Assembly: GCA_024180945.1 (NCBI GenBank)
Contig: JAKSGN010000005.1
Coordinates: forward strand, 3,224,001 to 3,288,000
Direction of reading: 5' to 3'
DNA from: Macrophomina tecta
Lineage: Eukaryota; Ascomycota; Dothideomycetes; Botryosphaeriales; Botryosphaeriaceae
Length of the DNA: 64,000 nucleotides
In this document: piece by piece, positions 11,675-24,113 of the stretch
Layout of the letters: every line of letters starts with the position of its first letter
Numbering within the stretch: position 1 is the stretch's first letter
Translations under genes and position numbers: made by a program
The notes under the pieces: generated by a model
Told to the model about the DNA's origin: nothing
The model's database searches: none
Seen by the model: the letters and a program-made list of their open reading frames with translations, nothing else

Positions 11675-11821
11675 ATACGGAAAGAATGGTTTTCTTGATT
11701 CGGCACTAGGGGTTTTGCTTTTCTAATGGCTCATGCGAGATGCAAAAAATGCGTCATATGCTTCATGGGTATCATCAGACTACGGGTAGAGAGGAATCAA
11801 AAGTCGTGTACACGTGCAAAA

Positions 11822-12696
11822 CTACTCCCCTTCGCTCGCTGCTGCGTCTGTGATGAATGTCGGAGACCAGTACTCGGTCTCTTCGGTCTGTTTATCTACC
11901 CATACTAATGAGTCGGCCATGAGATCTTCGATGGCAGCGACTGCTCTAGCGCGCTCCCAGCTTAGGTTTATCTGTAGCATAGATACTGTTACGTATCCAA
12001 GCACTTGTATGGCTTCCAGAACGGCGGATTGATCCGTGTTGAGTTCTTTTGGGATCGACCGAATCATCTGCTTATGGCCGAGCTTCACAATAGTAAAGCC
12101 CGAGCCCAACGGCTTGAGCGACTCGACTGCCCGCAAAACATCGTCACTGCAGGATGTCAAAAATGAGCACGCAGGTCACGCATAGACTCAGCAAAGCATA
12201 AAAAGGGGTCTACATACTCGGACGCCTCCATGCCGCCGCCGAAACCCCTCCCCTTCTGCACCCGCTGCCTGACCTCGTTCACTGCAATCATGCCGCCGTT
12301 CTCGGCCCGCGTCTCGCGACAAACCTCGACAACGCGCACGGCAAGCTCGAAGTAGAAGTCGTTGACGCTTCCGCCCAAAATCTGCGCCCACACGCTGCCT
12401 CCCTTGGCGCTGTCGCTGCCGCCGCTTCCGCCTTTGCGGTGCGACGAGGCGAGCGGGTCGACACCGATGGCGTTGCACATGCGGGCGAATTCGGCGCGGA
12501 AAGTTGGGTTGGAGCGGATATCCTTGGCGTGCGTGATGCTGAACTGGTGTAGCAGTGACTGGAAAACGGAGAGTTGCGTCTCGAGGGATTGCGCTTGCTG
12601 CGTGCGGAGGTTGCTGCCATGCGAGGCATACTGGGCTTGCGTGATAGTGTGTCGGTCAAAGGCCGAGAGGCCGACGCCACGGCGGTTGGAAGACAT
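11822..12696 (-). CDS. SNF8: ESCRT-II subunit SNF8/VPS22
   Basis: Minus-strand exons are 12696-12218 and 12146-11822, giving 267 residues. VPS22 (SNF8, EAP30) joins VPS25 and VPS36 in ESCRT-II, which sorts ubiquitinated membrane proteins into multivesicular bodies on endosomes. The sequence begins MSSNRRGVGLSAF, the family start, with a helical hairpin (about residues 25-80). Two winged-helix domains follow; the second contains SGFTIVKLG and the family motif around a QINLSWERARA stretch near the C-terminus. The intron 12147-12217 (71 nt) starts GTATGT and ends TGCAG. It falls in a Gly/Ser-rich linker region and restores frame exactly. The promoter is shared with divergent RPL7. Confidence 0.93.
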
Positions 12697-12972
12697 CGTG
12701 AGTCAGAGTTTCGGGCTTCCCGCTTGGGTGGAGCCAGGTATTGTTGGCGTCGAACAGTGAGGGAGAAGCGTAGTGGGGGGAAGCTTGAGCTCGTGGTGTT
12801 GCGGCGATCCGATGCGGGCACCTGCGATGTCTTGGCGCGCTAGCGCACAGGCCGCACACAAGCGAGGCCGCACGTTAATTTCCTCGCGCCGCCTTTTCTG
12901 AGAAGAACCAGACGCCCTCGAACCCTCCGTCCACCACTAACATCCAGCAGCACCGCCGGAAAAGTCTTCGCA
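12697..12972. promoter_or_regulatory. Divergent promoter shared by SNF8 and RPL7
   Basis: 276 bases separate the two start codons. The RPL7 side ends in a C/A-rich leader with CCACTAACATCC near 12940. No clear TATA is visible, as expected for ribosomal protein genes of filamentous fungi. Confidence 0.5.
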
Positions 12973-14438
12973 ATGGCAGTTTCCAAGACGTACGTCCTCC
13001 TTCGCCGCCCGCTCCGCTGATCCCATGACGAGAATGCAGCTGGTCGTGGTTCTTTCCTCGCTGGAGAAGGCTGCGTCGCCCGCACCGCCCAGCTCGATAC
13101 AACACTCCTCCCGGCTCTCGGTCCTCACTTGGTCGTGCGCCCTCACCTTTGCGCGGCATTTGAGAATGCGAGGCTGGGGTTTTGGGGCTGAAGACGTCAA
13201 TCTTCTCCCTTGAATCCAATTTGCCGTACACAGGTTGGAAGCGCTGGGTGATGCCACGCTCGCACGAAGTACGCGCAGTATTTCTCGAGCACTTTGCTCG
13301 AGGTATTGTCGATTGAGATACACGGTCACTTGCATCGCGAGACGCATGACTGCTCATTGATCAAAACTTTTTCGCCGTCGAGTCTAATCTTCAGTCGGGA
13401 ATGCCGCACTCGCTGCAGTTCTCGTCTGGGAGCAAGTCGTTGGACTGCTCACCACCACTCTTCGCCAGACTGCTGACATTCTCTCATGGGTGATATAGTA
13501 CCGTTCCCACCAAGGACCAGGTCCTCGTCCCTGAGACTCTGCTCAAGAAGCGCAAGACTCAGCAGAAGGACCAGGAGAGCCGTGCTGCCGAGCTCCAGAA
13601 GAAGCGCGATGTAAGTTGACAAACTTTTACATGCTACTCAGGTGTTCTGGAGAAGTAAACTGGGTGATGAAACCAACCAACCAAGACGACTAGACCTTCG
13701 GGTCAATGCTGTCTCTACGTTAACCATCTTTCGGGACTGACTACACGTACTTCTCTGGAACACACTGAATGCGTCTTTCACTGAGCATTGAGCTAACGGG
13801 GATTCATACAGGCCAACAAGAAGAAGCGTGAGGTCATCTTCAAGCGCGCCGAGTCCTACGTCAAGGAGTACCGCGATGCCGAGCGCGAGAAGATCCGCCT
13901 TCAGCGCGTCGCCAAGCAGGAGGGCTCCTTCTACGTCCCGGCTGAGCCCAAGCTCGCCTTCGTCGTCCGCATCAAGGGTATCAACAAGATTGACCCCAAG
14001 AAGCGCAAGACCCTCCAGCTCCTTCGTCTTCTCCAGATCAACAACGGCATCTTCGTCAAGCTCACCAAGGCTACCATCGAGATGCTGAAGATCGTCGAGC
14101 CCTACATCGCCTACGGTTACCCCAACCTCAAGTCTGTGCGTGAGCTCATCTACAAGCGCGGTTACGGCAAGGTCAACAAGCAGCGCATTCCTCTTACCGA
14201 CAACGCCATCATTGAGGAGCACCTCGGCAAGTTCGGCATTGTCTGCATTGAGGACCTGATTCACGAGATCTACACCGTTGGCCCCAACTTCAAGCAAGCC
14301 AGCAACTTCCTCTGGCCCTTCAAGCTGTCCAACCCCACTGGTGGCTTCCGCCCCAGGAAGTTCAAGCACTTCATTGAGGGTGGTGACCTTGGCAACCGTG
14401 AGGAGCACATCAACGCCCTCATCCGCCAGATGAACTAA
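12973..14438 (+). CDS. RPL7: 60S ribosomal protein L7 (uL30)
   Basis: Exons are 12973-12989, 13499-13610 and 13812-14438, giving 251 residues. This cytosolic large-subunit protein contacts 5S-proximal and ES7 rRNA regions. The first exon is only 17 nt (MAVSKT), followed by a 509-nt intron, a common ribosomal-protein layout. Family landmarks include [10 protein letters not shown], a Lys/Arg/Glu helix, [44 protein letters not shown] and the final ALIRQMN. Intron 1 runs 12990-13498 (GTACGT; branch CTGAC at 13482; ends ATAG). Intron 2 runs 13611-13811 (GTAAGT to ACAG) and contains a box C/D snoRNA. Codon use is strongly biased to C-ending codons, consistent with high expression. Confidence 0.97.
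13649..13756 (+). ncRNA. Box C/D snoRNA in RPL7 intron 2 (guide for LSU site matching yeast G805)
   Basis: Box C GTGATGA is at 13664-13670 and box D CTGA at 13737-13740. An outer stem pairs GGAGAAGTA (13649-13657) with TACTTCTCT (13748-13756), nine pairs including one G-U. Between the boxes, a GACC-TTCG-GGTC tetraloop hairpin occupies 13693-13704. The guide ACCATCTTTCGGG at 13723-13735 ends one base before box D. It is complementary over 13 bases to the very conserved LSU rRNA sequence CCCGAAAGATGGT. Counting five bases upstream of box D places the target on the G of CCCG, which I recall as yeast 25S G805 (snR39B). Yeast RPL7 introns host snR39 and snR59, which act two bases away at A807. The host position, boxes, guide and stem agree. 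The rRNA sequence and yeast numbering come from memory. Confidence 0.8.
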
Positions 14439-17307
14439 GCGAGCTACGGCTCCGCTATGTGCTGCTGGTATGGTCGTCGGTGGTTCTTAAAAAAGTTTCT
14501 TCACACGGATGGGTTTATGACGGGCATGGCGTCTCTGTATCGTAGGTAGCTGGCTGAAATACCATGGGAGCCGCACAGCCGCTCATCCTTCACGTTATGG
14601 CGTTTTGGCGTAAACCGCGAATTGAGTGGTTCACATATCTTCACATTGCATGTGCATAATGTTCCTGACCATCTGCCGTACTGTGCAAGACACCTTATGA
14701 ACACGAGCATTAATACGTGACACGCCACACAGGCCATGCACATTCCTTTTCCAAGCCGTGCCCGTGAAACACCTCAGTTGAAAATGCATTTACACACGTC
14801 CAATCAACGCCCGGTCTATGGTGGAACATTGTCAGGCAACTCCATATGAGGGAAGACGTGTTCTAATCCCGTAGTTCTCTTGCTCTGATACATTACTATC
14901 GCGTGCTACCTCGTGCTCGTTCCTCGGCGGGTTTGCATTCTTCTCCTAGACCTTCACCTCTTCTTCTTGGTATCGTACGAGCTAAGGACGTGACAAATCC
15001 GCCACACCACGCCCGTGCCAACGCGGCTCGATCCAAGACCTGATAAGTCAGCTTGTCGATAACCCTGGCAGCCTTGAGGTTTAGCTAGTATCCCGGATAA
15101 CAAGCCTCTCGTTAGTGATAATTTGAGGATCGTCTGCTGGATTCAAGAGGCCAGTGGGGTATCAATTCACCGTTATAGTTGAAGCTGTCAAGATAGTTTA
15201 GCTCATGGTTTTCTTAAATTCTTAATAGCAGATTCGCAGCACCTACCATCCGCATCAGGAAAGAGTGACGATATCCGACTCCTCTACCCGCCATGTACAT
15301 ACCAACGATGCCAGAAACAACGAGCTCTCTAAATCCAACTTGGAATTCTGTTCTTTTGCCGTACATTTGCGGAAAAGTTGGTCTACATAGCTGAAACCGT
15401 TAGTACATGAACACACAAGAGGAGCTGAACGCAGCAGCCACCACCTGAGGCCAAGAGGAAGTTCCGTATCATTTGGTGGATCCGCATCGCGACAAAGCCA
15501 CGGATAGATAACGAACGGGGAAAGGAGTGGTCGGCTTAATGCGTAGAACGCGCTGCACAATGCCCAGCACGGCGCCCACAACCACAGAGCCGACGGCATG
15601 TGCAACGCACCCGCGATACACAAGCGGCTGGTATGGCCTACGCAGCCTGGCCACAGCACGGCACCAACACGGCTCTTGTCAGCGGCTGGTGGCGGAGTCC
15701 CAGCGCGAATGCAAGCCCCGCCGCTGAACGATACGCTCTATCGTGCTTCGCCGGCGCTGGCGCGCGGCTCCTCAAACTGCTGCAGGTTGGTGGCTACGTC
15801 GAAGGTGCCGAGGTAGACGAGCAGGCTCCAGACGCGGTCGATTGTCTCGGCAAGCGGTTATGGGCCTATGAATAGCGCAATTGGGGTTGCGGTGCGGAAT
15901 TGCCACAGTGCGAGCTGGAACGACCAGAAGCTGCAGGCTGAAAGATCACTTGGATCATGATCGACGAGAGTTAGAGATTGGGTATCATTGTGAATGGGAA
16001 AGCACGGGCTATCGGTTGATGCTCACTGGTTTGGCAACGAGAAATAGATGTGTGCATGCTCTGGCAGTTGCCTACGCCGCCCTGTCTTCCAATTCGCCCC
16101 CCAACACCAACACGCCCCATAGCTTTGCCGCACATCTCCTCAGTATTCGCCGCATACTTATTCACGCCACGATTCAGTGGTTATCGTCGCTTCTATAAAC
16201 GGTATGTCAGGCTGGGGTTGTCGAGCCAGTGTTGGTTCAGAACGGACAGCTGCTTCGTGGACTGAACGTTGTTGTAGGGCGGCTTCGATCTGATTGCTTT
16301 GAGCGCTTCGGCCCGGTCCAAGCATTCTTAGGTTCGGAAGAATTCTCGTTCAAGGAGTTCTCCAGATGTCTGAGCGCCTGGATCCGGGTGTGGAAGGGAC
16401 GATGGGGGAAAAGGCTGGCCGTGCCCCCAAGCTCCGTCTTTGTCCATGCGCTACCGAACACACAGACTGCACTGAGCTGGTGTTTGGCCTTTCCTTCTTC
16501 AAGTAGGTGCTTTGTTCCATCCGGATCATCCCTGAGGTTTCTTCGGGCTTTGGTTCTTGGATATTGCCACTCTCCTGGTATCTAGTCGAGATCTTGAATG
16601 GTGGCCTGCTAATGACAGAAGGGGGCACAGAGTGTCTCAACCCATATTAACGTACCTCGGAGGCAGCAACTCAATATTCACGCCTCTCTCCCTTCAGATT
16701 GCCATAAAGAATGAGGGCTTATCTCAGGAAAAGCTCGAGGAATATTTTGATGGTTTCGTTGCCCACATATGTTTGGACCCAAAATATATGAAGAACAGGC
16801 CGCGTCCAATTTCGAAATAAGCGCACTAGGTCATTATTTATGAAGCGCTGAATTTCACGTTTCCACGTAGTCAGATTACAGCAAGGCACGAGACGTCCTG
16901 TTTTTTCTAGCGGTTGTAAAACAAAAAGGGAGGAGGCCGTGCTGGAGCTCAGGATGAAACTGTTCAAAGGCTTGGTAGGTGTTTTCCTTGGTAACCTTGA
17001 TGAGGAGCAGACCTACATGATAGCGAACACAGTAGTGAAACATCTCGGATTCCATACCTCGGCGAAGAGCTTCGCCTCTGAAAGTTACTGTAGAGCCGTT
17101 ATACTGAAGTCGGAGTCTTCCTCTTCCATTTATCTCTGACTCCCATAACTAATTCTGGCAACTCAATTTCAGCGTTTCTCCCACTCTAAGACATCACCTA
17201 CTTGAAATTCTCTGAAAGATCGGCTGTGTCAGTAAATTTCTTTAAGGCCTTATATTGATTCCGTAGTTTCTGCGCTCCGTCCCCTTCACGGTGCCCTGGC
17301 CTATTTC
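14439..17307. other. Gene-poor region, 2.9 kb
   Basis: The region follows RPL7. Frames of 60-134 codons occur on both strands (for example 15255-15659 minus and 16229-16585 plus), but none keeps a family-like sequence or has convincing introns. I found no tRNA, rRNA or terminal repeats. It may contain an unrecognisable decayed gene. Confidence 0.4.
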
Positions 17308-17895
17308 ATGACAACAATTATAAGGATGACGAATCAAATGGACGTGTGCGTGGTGGGATCAGTGCCTGACTTTGGAGCATGGACCTGTAGTGGGATTCAT
17401 GGCGGCCAAAGGATCTGGCCATCCGCACTCACCCTTTCGAACCCTCTCTTACAGCTAGAGGACGGTTTCTTGCAGGGGCTGGAAGTGTGTGAATTACGTT
17501 GGCCGTGCTCCCCACTTCTTTTTGGTGCCCTTGAGCGAGAGGTGTCTCTTCCATCGACGGGGGCCTTGGACTGGCGCTGTTGGAGGATGGCCACGCGGGT
17601 GGGGGGCCTTGCGCGCGGGACCATGTTCCACGGTGCAGCTAGGTCGACGCCGTCCTCTGGCCATGCCTACTCCCACAATTTTCTTTTGTGGGAAGGGGAA
17701 TATACTAAACAGACCCTGGCTTGGCACAATTCGTCCTTACCTTGGCTCCGTGCATCTCTTTCCAGAACCGACGCCACAAGGGTCCCTTCGCCGTTTCTCG
17801 GGTGGAAGAGTGCGTTTGTATCTTGGCTTGAGTTTCCGTTCTGGCCTTGCATGGGGTGTCTTGGATCTACATGGGGTTTGGTGCTACCCACCTGA
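17308..17895 (+). other. Unsupported 195-codon open frame with ATG
   Basis: The frame runs from the ATG at 17308 to a TGA at 17893-17895 with no intron. The translation is rich in Trp, Leu, Gly and Cys with no recognisable motif, signal peptide or repeat. Overlapping frames of 170 codons in another plus frame and 60-77 codons on the minus strand suggest a GC-rich stop-poor stretch rather than a gene. Listed because it is the longest ATG frame between RPL7 and the cyclin that lies outside the cyclin leader. Confidence 0.15.
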
Positions 17896-19520
17896 GCTGG
17901 CCCTTTGGCGTTCCTGCTCTTGCCGTATGACTTTGCACTCTACACCGGCAGTGGAACGGATGAACGAGATCAACCAAGTGAGACTGCTTTCTGGAAGATG
18001 AAGCGAAGTCTCGGCGTTCGTGGCCAGAACTAGAGCGAGAGCCAAGCAACGTGTGTTATCGGCCATCCTTCATCCTGATCATGCCACGACAGAGGCACAG
18101 CTTCGAATCCCTGGCGTAGGGACGCGAAGCGGTAGTTGAGATGAAAGCGCCGTCAATTCGCGAGAGAATTTGCGGCCCCAGAGACTGCTTCAACGCCCAA
18201 AAGAAATTATGAGTTGCTCGGGCTTCGCAGATGTCCAATAACCCCGTCCTGCAAGAATACTGGAGCAGTACTAAGATAGGGGGATCCCTGCGCATAGCGC
18301 CGGTATCAGCGTTGTTGTCTCTTTTCATATGGCTTCTCAATGGTATTGCGCACGGTTGAACGCCGCTCCAATGAAGGCGAGCGCAGGAGTCGTTAGCATT
18401 TATTGACGCTCGAACATCGCAATCCCAGGGGTCTTGCGTGAGCAGAGCAGCCCGCAACTTTATTTCCACCGCTGAATATGATCTCCGGAGTGGAGATTGG
18501 GGTTGGATTTCTTCGTTGCTTTCGGAAGTGGGAGAGAGTTTTCGGTACCGCAACACCAAGTCTGTTTACACTCCTCGCGGAGATCCGAGGGGGAATCCGA
18601 ATACCGTTGGCCGCACCGTGCTCTTTTGACTGCCACGTGCGATGACTATTTTTGTGGTCCAATTGGTAGCGCCAACTGTTGCATTCCTGCGATCTGGTCG
18701 GACTCGTTGGCGATCGACCTGGCATCGGTGTCGTTGGCGGAGGCGGATGGTATGTTTCGCAGGAATGCCGTAACGGCAGCGGAGCTCGTGTTTGCTGAGT
18801 GGCAGCGTGGTTTGTGCAACAGGGCAACACGGCACCCTTGTTTTGATCCCTCTCCTGCCTTGCTTAGAAGAGACCGTAGCGTCGTGGAGGCGAAAAGCGT
18901 CTTCGTTCGTGAAGCTACACTCCTCTTCGTATAGCTTCATTCCGCATTTGGCGCTTGCGGCCAAACCGAGCCCCCAACTTCATCTCACTTTCCACGCGAA
19001 CACTTATGGGCCCCGGCATTATGCTTCGCATATTTTTGTGTGCGAGGCCATACTCAGCTTATGAAAGGGTGTGCGCCTGAGGTCAGCTGTACGACGTTCA
19101 TCAAACGTACCGCCCGACCGCCCAACAGTGCTACGACCGCAGACTAATGCGGCAACGAATACATTTTCCTTCTGGCTCAATCAGAAACGTCTCTTGCTGG
19201 ACGAGCCCCCTTTCTACAAGGACGATCGCCGGCACTAGCATCGCACTCTCACCTCAAAGCATTCTCTAGGCAGGAGGGTCTTCGCGTCGAGATTCCGCCG
19301 TCGCGCCCAGGAGGAAGACGCTGCCTTGCCATCTCCTTACAATTAACCATTCACCTACCGGATTGCGATGGACCTCCGCAGGGCACCTGGGGCGAATGGT
19401 CTTGTGTCGTCGCGCCGCGATCAGCTTACACAGCCGTGAGTGAGCCCGATCGCCTCCGAACCTACAATACTTTCTTTCTCCGCCTTCATGCAGTCCGGTC
19501 GGCCCGCGCATCTACCGAAA
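17896..19520. other. Gene-poor region, 1.6 kb
   Basis: Minus-strand frames 18056-18559 (no ATG) and 18393-18830 overlap each other and have no recognisable content. No RNA gene or repeat found. Confidence 0.4.
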
Positions 19521-22500
19521 CGCGCATGCTATACTTTTTTTTTTTTTCTTTCCTTTTTGCCGCTGCGCAGCCATCGGCTTGCGCGGCCGGCGCTGCGGGT
19601 GCGTGAGAAAAGTGCCGCAGTTATTTGTCTCCGCGCGGCTGCCTGCTGTTGCTTGTGGGGAAGGAGAGTGCTGCGGCTACTTTGAGTTGCCACCAGAAGG
19701 CAGCTAGAAACAGACTGCCGCGTCCCAAGAGTTCCGAGGGGGTGGGATGGACTAGGAAAATGTCTCAGAGCAGGACACGGGGCTGGGGACCGAAGTGGGA
19801 GGCAGGGGTGCGGAGAGAAGGACCAACTCCGCCTTGCCGCCCGTCGCGCGCTGATGGTGTGAGTGGGAAAGAATCTGAGCCTGTGTACGAGTAGCCTAGC
19901 GCGGCATTGTCCGCAAGGGGGAAAGCTGTGAGTGAAGGGTGGTGAATGGTGGTGGCAGAATTTAGTAACACGGGTCCGTTCGGGGGGCTTGGGTGCGAGG
20001 CTTGGAGCTTGCTGGTCTCGTTTTCTCCAACAACTAACTCGACTTGCGCGTAATGCTATGCTGCAAGCGAAATTCAGTAGAATGCCTAGGGGAGATGACT
20101 GGCAAGGCATTTTTGGTACGAGATGACGCATGCAATTTTTTTTTTTTTTTTTTTGCTTGCCCTTACGAGGGTCCTCCTAGCTCTGTTGGAGTCGGGATGT
20201 GCTGGGTGCTGAGATGTTCGCAACAAGTTTTCTTTTCAATAGGCTCGGAAGGGGGGTGTCGAAGGGCGACGCTTCGGCATCTTACCAGGCCACGGAAGCG
20301 GTAGTCCGGACGCCCAGGATCCCGTCAAAAAGGCAACGGAGAGGGAAGGTTGAAGAGTCATATGCTGGTCAGTAACGATGGGTATGGCTGCTGTGCTATC
20401 CAATGGCAGTCGCGGGTTTGGCTGGAAGCCGAGAAACCACTGTCCACCGGTCGGCAGGCCTCGTGATGAGACGTTTTCTCATGCCGGGAAGTGACTGCAG
20501 GTAGCTACGTACCGGTGTGGGCGGAGAACAGGACGTGTGATGAGCCTCTGATAGCCTCCGTCATGAGGGGAACGGCGCTTAGGTTCGGCAAGGCTGGGAC
20601 TCACGCATGAAGGCCTGCGAGGCTGGTGGCTGGTTCGCAGTGCTGAAATCGCATCCGCCTCCGATGACGATGGCTTGCGGCGGGTCATGACGCTCGCTTG
20701 CCGCAAACTGCTGGGTCGCCACGCTCCATCGGTGATGATGCTGATGTTGCTCACCACGGGCGGCCAGCCGATGACCTTCTCGAAAATTTCCAGGCGCAGG
20801 GAAGACGGCGATGACGCTCGGATCGGCTGGCTGACTCTGTCCGGCTCGCCGGCCAGACCTGACGGAGCGGCGGAGCAATCGTGTTTGGGCGTGCGCAAGC
20901 GGAGGCGCCCAGCACACCCAGGCTCATCACAGGGTCCACCGGAAACGCGCTAGCTGTCGTCAAGGAAACGAAACGGCGGGCGAGAAGGCAGCAAGAACGA
21001 GGTTTGGTGACTGTCTCCTCGTCCTCATTACCACTCGCCCTTTCATCTGGGCATCCAATCTATCTCCAAGACGACGCGTGGGTAGCGAGGGGCGCGGCCA
21101 ATGGCGGCAGCGATCGCGGAGGCCACAGCCCTGGGCCGCCATCCCGGCCGGCGAGTGACGACCTCTAAAAAAAGAGGCGAAGAGCGACTGCTGCTGCTGC
21201 GCCGACCGAAGCGGCAGGGACCGCGACCCGAGACGACGGTCGCGGCCTTGCAGTTTCCGTACCAGGCCGCGCGAGCGCGATGGGCGACGAGCCGGCGGAC
21301 GGCGGGACAGCGAGAAATGGGGATGTCGTCAGTCGTGCTGCCTCCGCCCGCCAGTTGCCTGCGGGCTGTTTGCGCGTGGGCCGCAGCAGTGCGTGGTGCA
21401 GCCATGCGCCTGGCACGTCGACTGGCCCGGCGACGAGAGACATGCTTCCACGAGGGAGATCAAACGGCCAGGCGGCCAGCGCCAACAGCAGCCAGGAATG
21501 CAACGCTGACTGTTCAGTTCGCCCAAATTCCAGCCGGGCCTGCTGCCGCCGTCGCCGCCGCGTCTGCTGCTAAACGTCAAGCACGAAGATCCTGCCCGAA
21601 TGAGCCTTTGCTGCGTGCCCTGCGTGCCTGCCTCGTCGCTGCTTCACCATGGCAGGCTCCGTCCTCACGTTTCCCGCGCGCTGGGCGAGACCGCGGGCGA
21701 GCAGGGACCGAGCTGCTCAGATCGCCGTGCCGCTGTGCCTGTCGACAGGGCATGCTTCTGATCCGGGGTTGAGACGAGCATCGAGAATGAGATTTGTACG
21801 GGCGTAAGGAGCCAATCTGAGTGGACGGCGCGTCGAATGCGCTTCGCCAACAGCAACAGGCTGCGACACACGTCCAGCCGGGTCATTTCCGTGCCGTCTG
21901 CAGCGTGGTGAGCGCGCAAGCTTCTTGCTGAGAGCTTCACGCTGCAACAGTCACTTATGAAAGGGCCGTCTCCGCGAGAGAGGCGCGCACGAGCTCGCAT
22001 CCCACGCACCGACGCAGCCGTGTGCGTGCGTTCGTGCGTGCGTGCGTGCTCGGACCTGGCGTGGATCGCGGATAAAAAATCAATCAATACATACAGCCAC
22101 AAGGGTCCACGAGCAGCCTTTCTCAACGCATCTCTGGACGAATGAAACATCAGTGGGGACGTTCTCGCGGCCACACGGCCTGGCCCAACGTGGCTTCCGC
22201 TTGTCACGTTATGACGACGGCGGCCGGCGGCGAGGTGAGGCAGGCATGCAGGTGATGTGATTCGCTCCGTCGCCACCCACGCAGCCTTGGTTGTGCGCAG
22301 CCGGGAGGAAGGGCGACTGCTACTAGCGGCTTCTTATGACGCTGCGCGGGCTGAGGGCAGGATAACTGGAGGATGGGTGGAGGATGGGCGGATGGATGGA
22401 TGAGGGTCTGATCTCCTGGTGCGTGTTGCCTCGCCCAGCATCGCCGCCTTCGCCGTGCGCGGAAGTTGCCCTCGGCGAGCCAGCGGCAGTCACGCTGCCC

Positions 22501-24113
22501 CAGCACAGCCGGCACCGGTCTCATGCAGCCACGAACTGACTCTCTGACGCCTGCGAAAAATCACACGCGCGGAGGCTTGCCTTGCCGCTGGCAGGCGGCA
22601 CCGAGGGGCGCACGCGCCGAGCGTCTGAGACGGCGCGTCCGTCTGGCGTTGCCCAGGAGCTCGATTAACTTCTACGGGCTCCAGGCCGGCGGACCGACTG
22701 GCGCGCTGCTCTACCGCCAGGGCCGGGCCCAGGAAGGCGCGCTGAATAATGGAGGGCGCGTGGGGAGGCCCGCCGCGCGTTATGCACCGGTGCACAAAGG
22801 GCTCCAGAAAATGAATCAACTGGGACTGGGGGCCGGGCGCGGGCGCGGGCTGGACGGAGGGCAGCAGAGGCCGACGTGGCAGGCCGCAGAGAGGCACTAT
22901 TGCGGTAACGAACGGCGGCTGCAGATGCTGGGCTTCCGGTCGCGTGGTTGGTTGAGGCGGTGGGTTCTCGTAAGGGGTGTGCCAGCCCGAGTGACGAAGA
23001 ACCACAGCCCACGGCCCAGCGCCCAAGCGACCGCTCCGAGGCCCGTCCAGTCCGTGTGCCCTGGCTTCCTGATCTCTGCCCTCTCTCCGCCATTTCTGTT
23101 CCTTCTTCTCCATCCATCTTCCTTTCGCCTCCCATCTCCTCACTCCGCGCCCGGCGAAGCGCACCCTCTTCTCACCCCTCGCTCGCACTCGACGCGTCGA
23201 CAGCCCGAGCACTCTCGTCCGGCCTGCCGCTGCCGCCCCCAGCCCGCCACCGCTGCAGCGCCTCCGAAATCCCGTCGCGACGTCCCTGCTCTGCGCATCG
23301 GCTGCCTCTCCGAGCGAAACCCTTTTCCCATCGCCGCATCCCCAACAAATCCTTGCGTCTGGGCCTTGCATTCTCGAGTTCTCCGGCACTGCCTCCAGTC
23401 AGCATCCGCGCAAGGCTCCCCGACGTCCGGTGCTCACTCTCGGCCCATTTGCCTGTTGCCATTCTAGGAGCTTGCCATCCGCATAGCAAACCGCTGGTTT
23501 ATTCCCTTGCGTTTTCTTTTCGCATCTCGCCCTTATTACTCTGAGCGTTTCCGCGGTTCACCTCGTCCATCGTCCGCTCTTCAAGCTACGACCGACCGCC
23601 CGCCCACCCACCCAATCCTCGACGAGCTATTCACTTAGATTCGTCCCGGCTGACGGACTTGCCTGGTCTACGGCACCGACGTTTATCTCTGCAACCCTTT
23701 GTCGACTCACCGTCGCCGCTGCAACGATTTCGCTGCCTTACTAGCACGCCCTTCGTCACCTCCCGATCGCCAGACACGTCAAACTTTTTAGGCCGGTCGC
23801 ACCACCTATAACCTCCACCTCCGAAAAGCCCGTTGGTGTTGGCGCATCGCCGCTACCCCGTACTTGCTTCTCGCCTGTTTTAGAAGATTCTCGTCCTCTT
23901 CAGCAGTTCTAGCGACAACACCCCCGCGCATGAGAGCCGACTGCTAGATCTTCTGGTCAGGTTCGCTTTCAGAGCATCTGCTCGAACTCCTTTGGTCGGG
24001 AATAAAAGAGACGGTTTGTTCCCTTAACCACCGTGCTCTCTCGCTGGACTAACAGCTCCGGCAGGGCGCCGACGCACCGTTTCTTTTATTTCTCTGCGAC
24101 TGCGAAGTCCAGC
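19521..24113 (+). promoter_or_regulatory. Long GC- and CT-rich promoter/leader region upstream of the CLG1-like cyclin
   Basis: 4.6 kb without a defensible gene. It contains T runs (19531-19543 and 20137-20156), a TGCG-rich tract near 22021-22050, and from about 23040 a strongly pyrimidine-rich strand (TCTCCGCC, CCATCC, CTCGTC) reaching the cyclin ATG. Such tracts are typical of transcribed leaders of regulatory genes in Pezizomycotina. Frames here (up to 333 codons at 22466-23467) are products of GC-rich stop scarcity and overlap similar frames on the other strand. Confidence 0.4.

Noticed and set aside
12990..13498. A second C/D snoRNA in RPL7 intron 1
   Set aside because: Candidate boxes (ATGACGA, CTGA) have wrong spacing and no terminal stem, and no rRNA guide was seen.
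17308..17895. 195-codon ATG frame as a new gene
   Set aside because: No motif, signal peptide or intron structure, high Trp/Cys noise, and overlapping frames of similar size in other frames. Kept only as a low-confidence note.
18090..18130. tRNA-like T-loop (CTTCGAATCC)
   Set aside because: No matching T-stem, D-arm or acceptor stem could be drawn around it.
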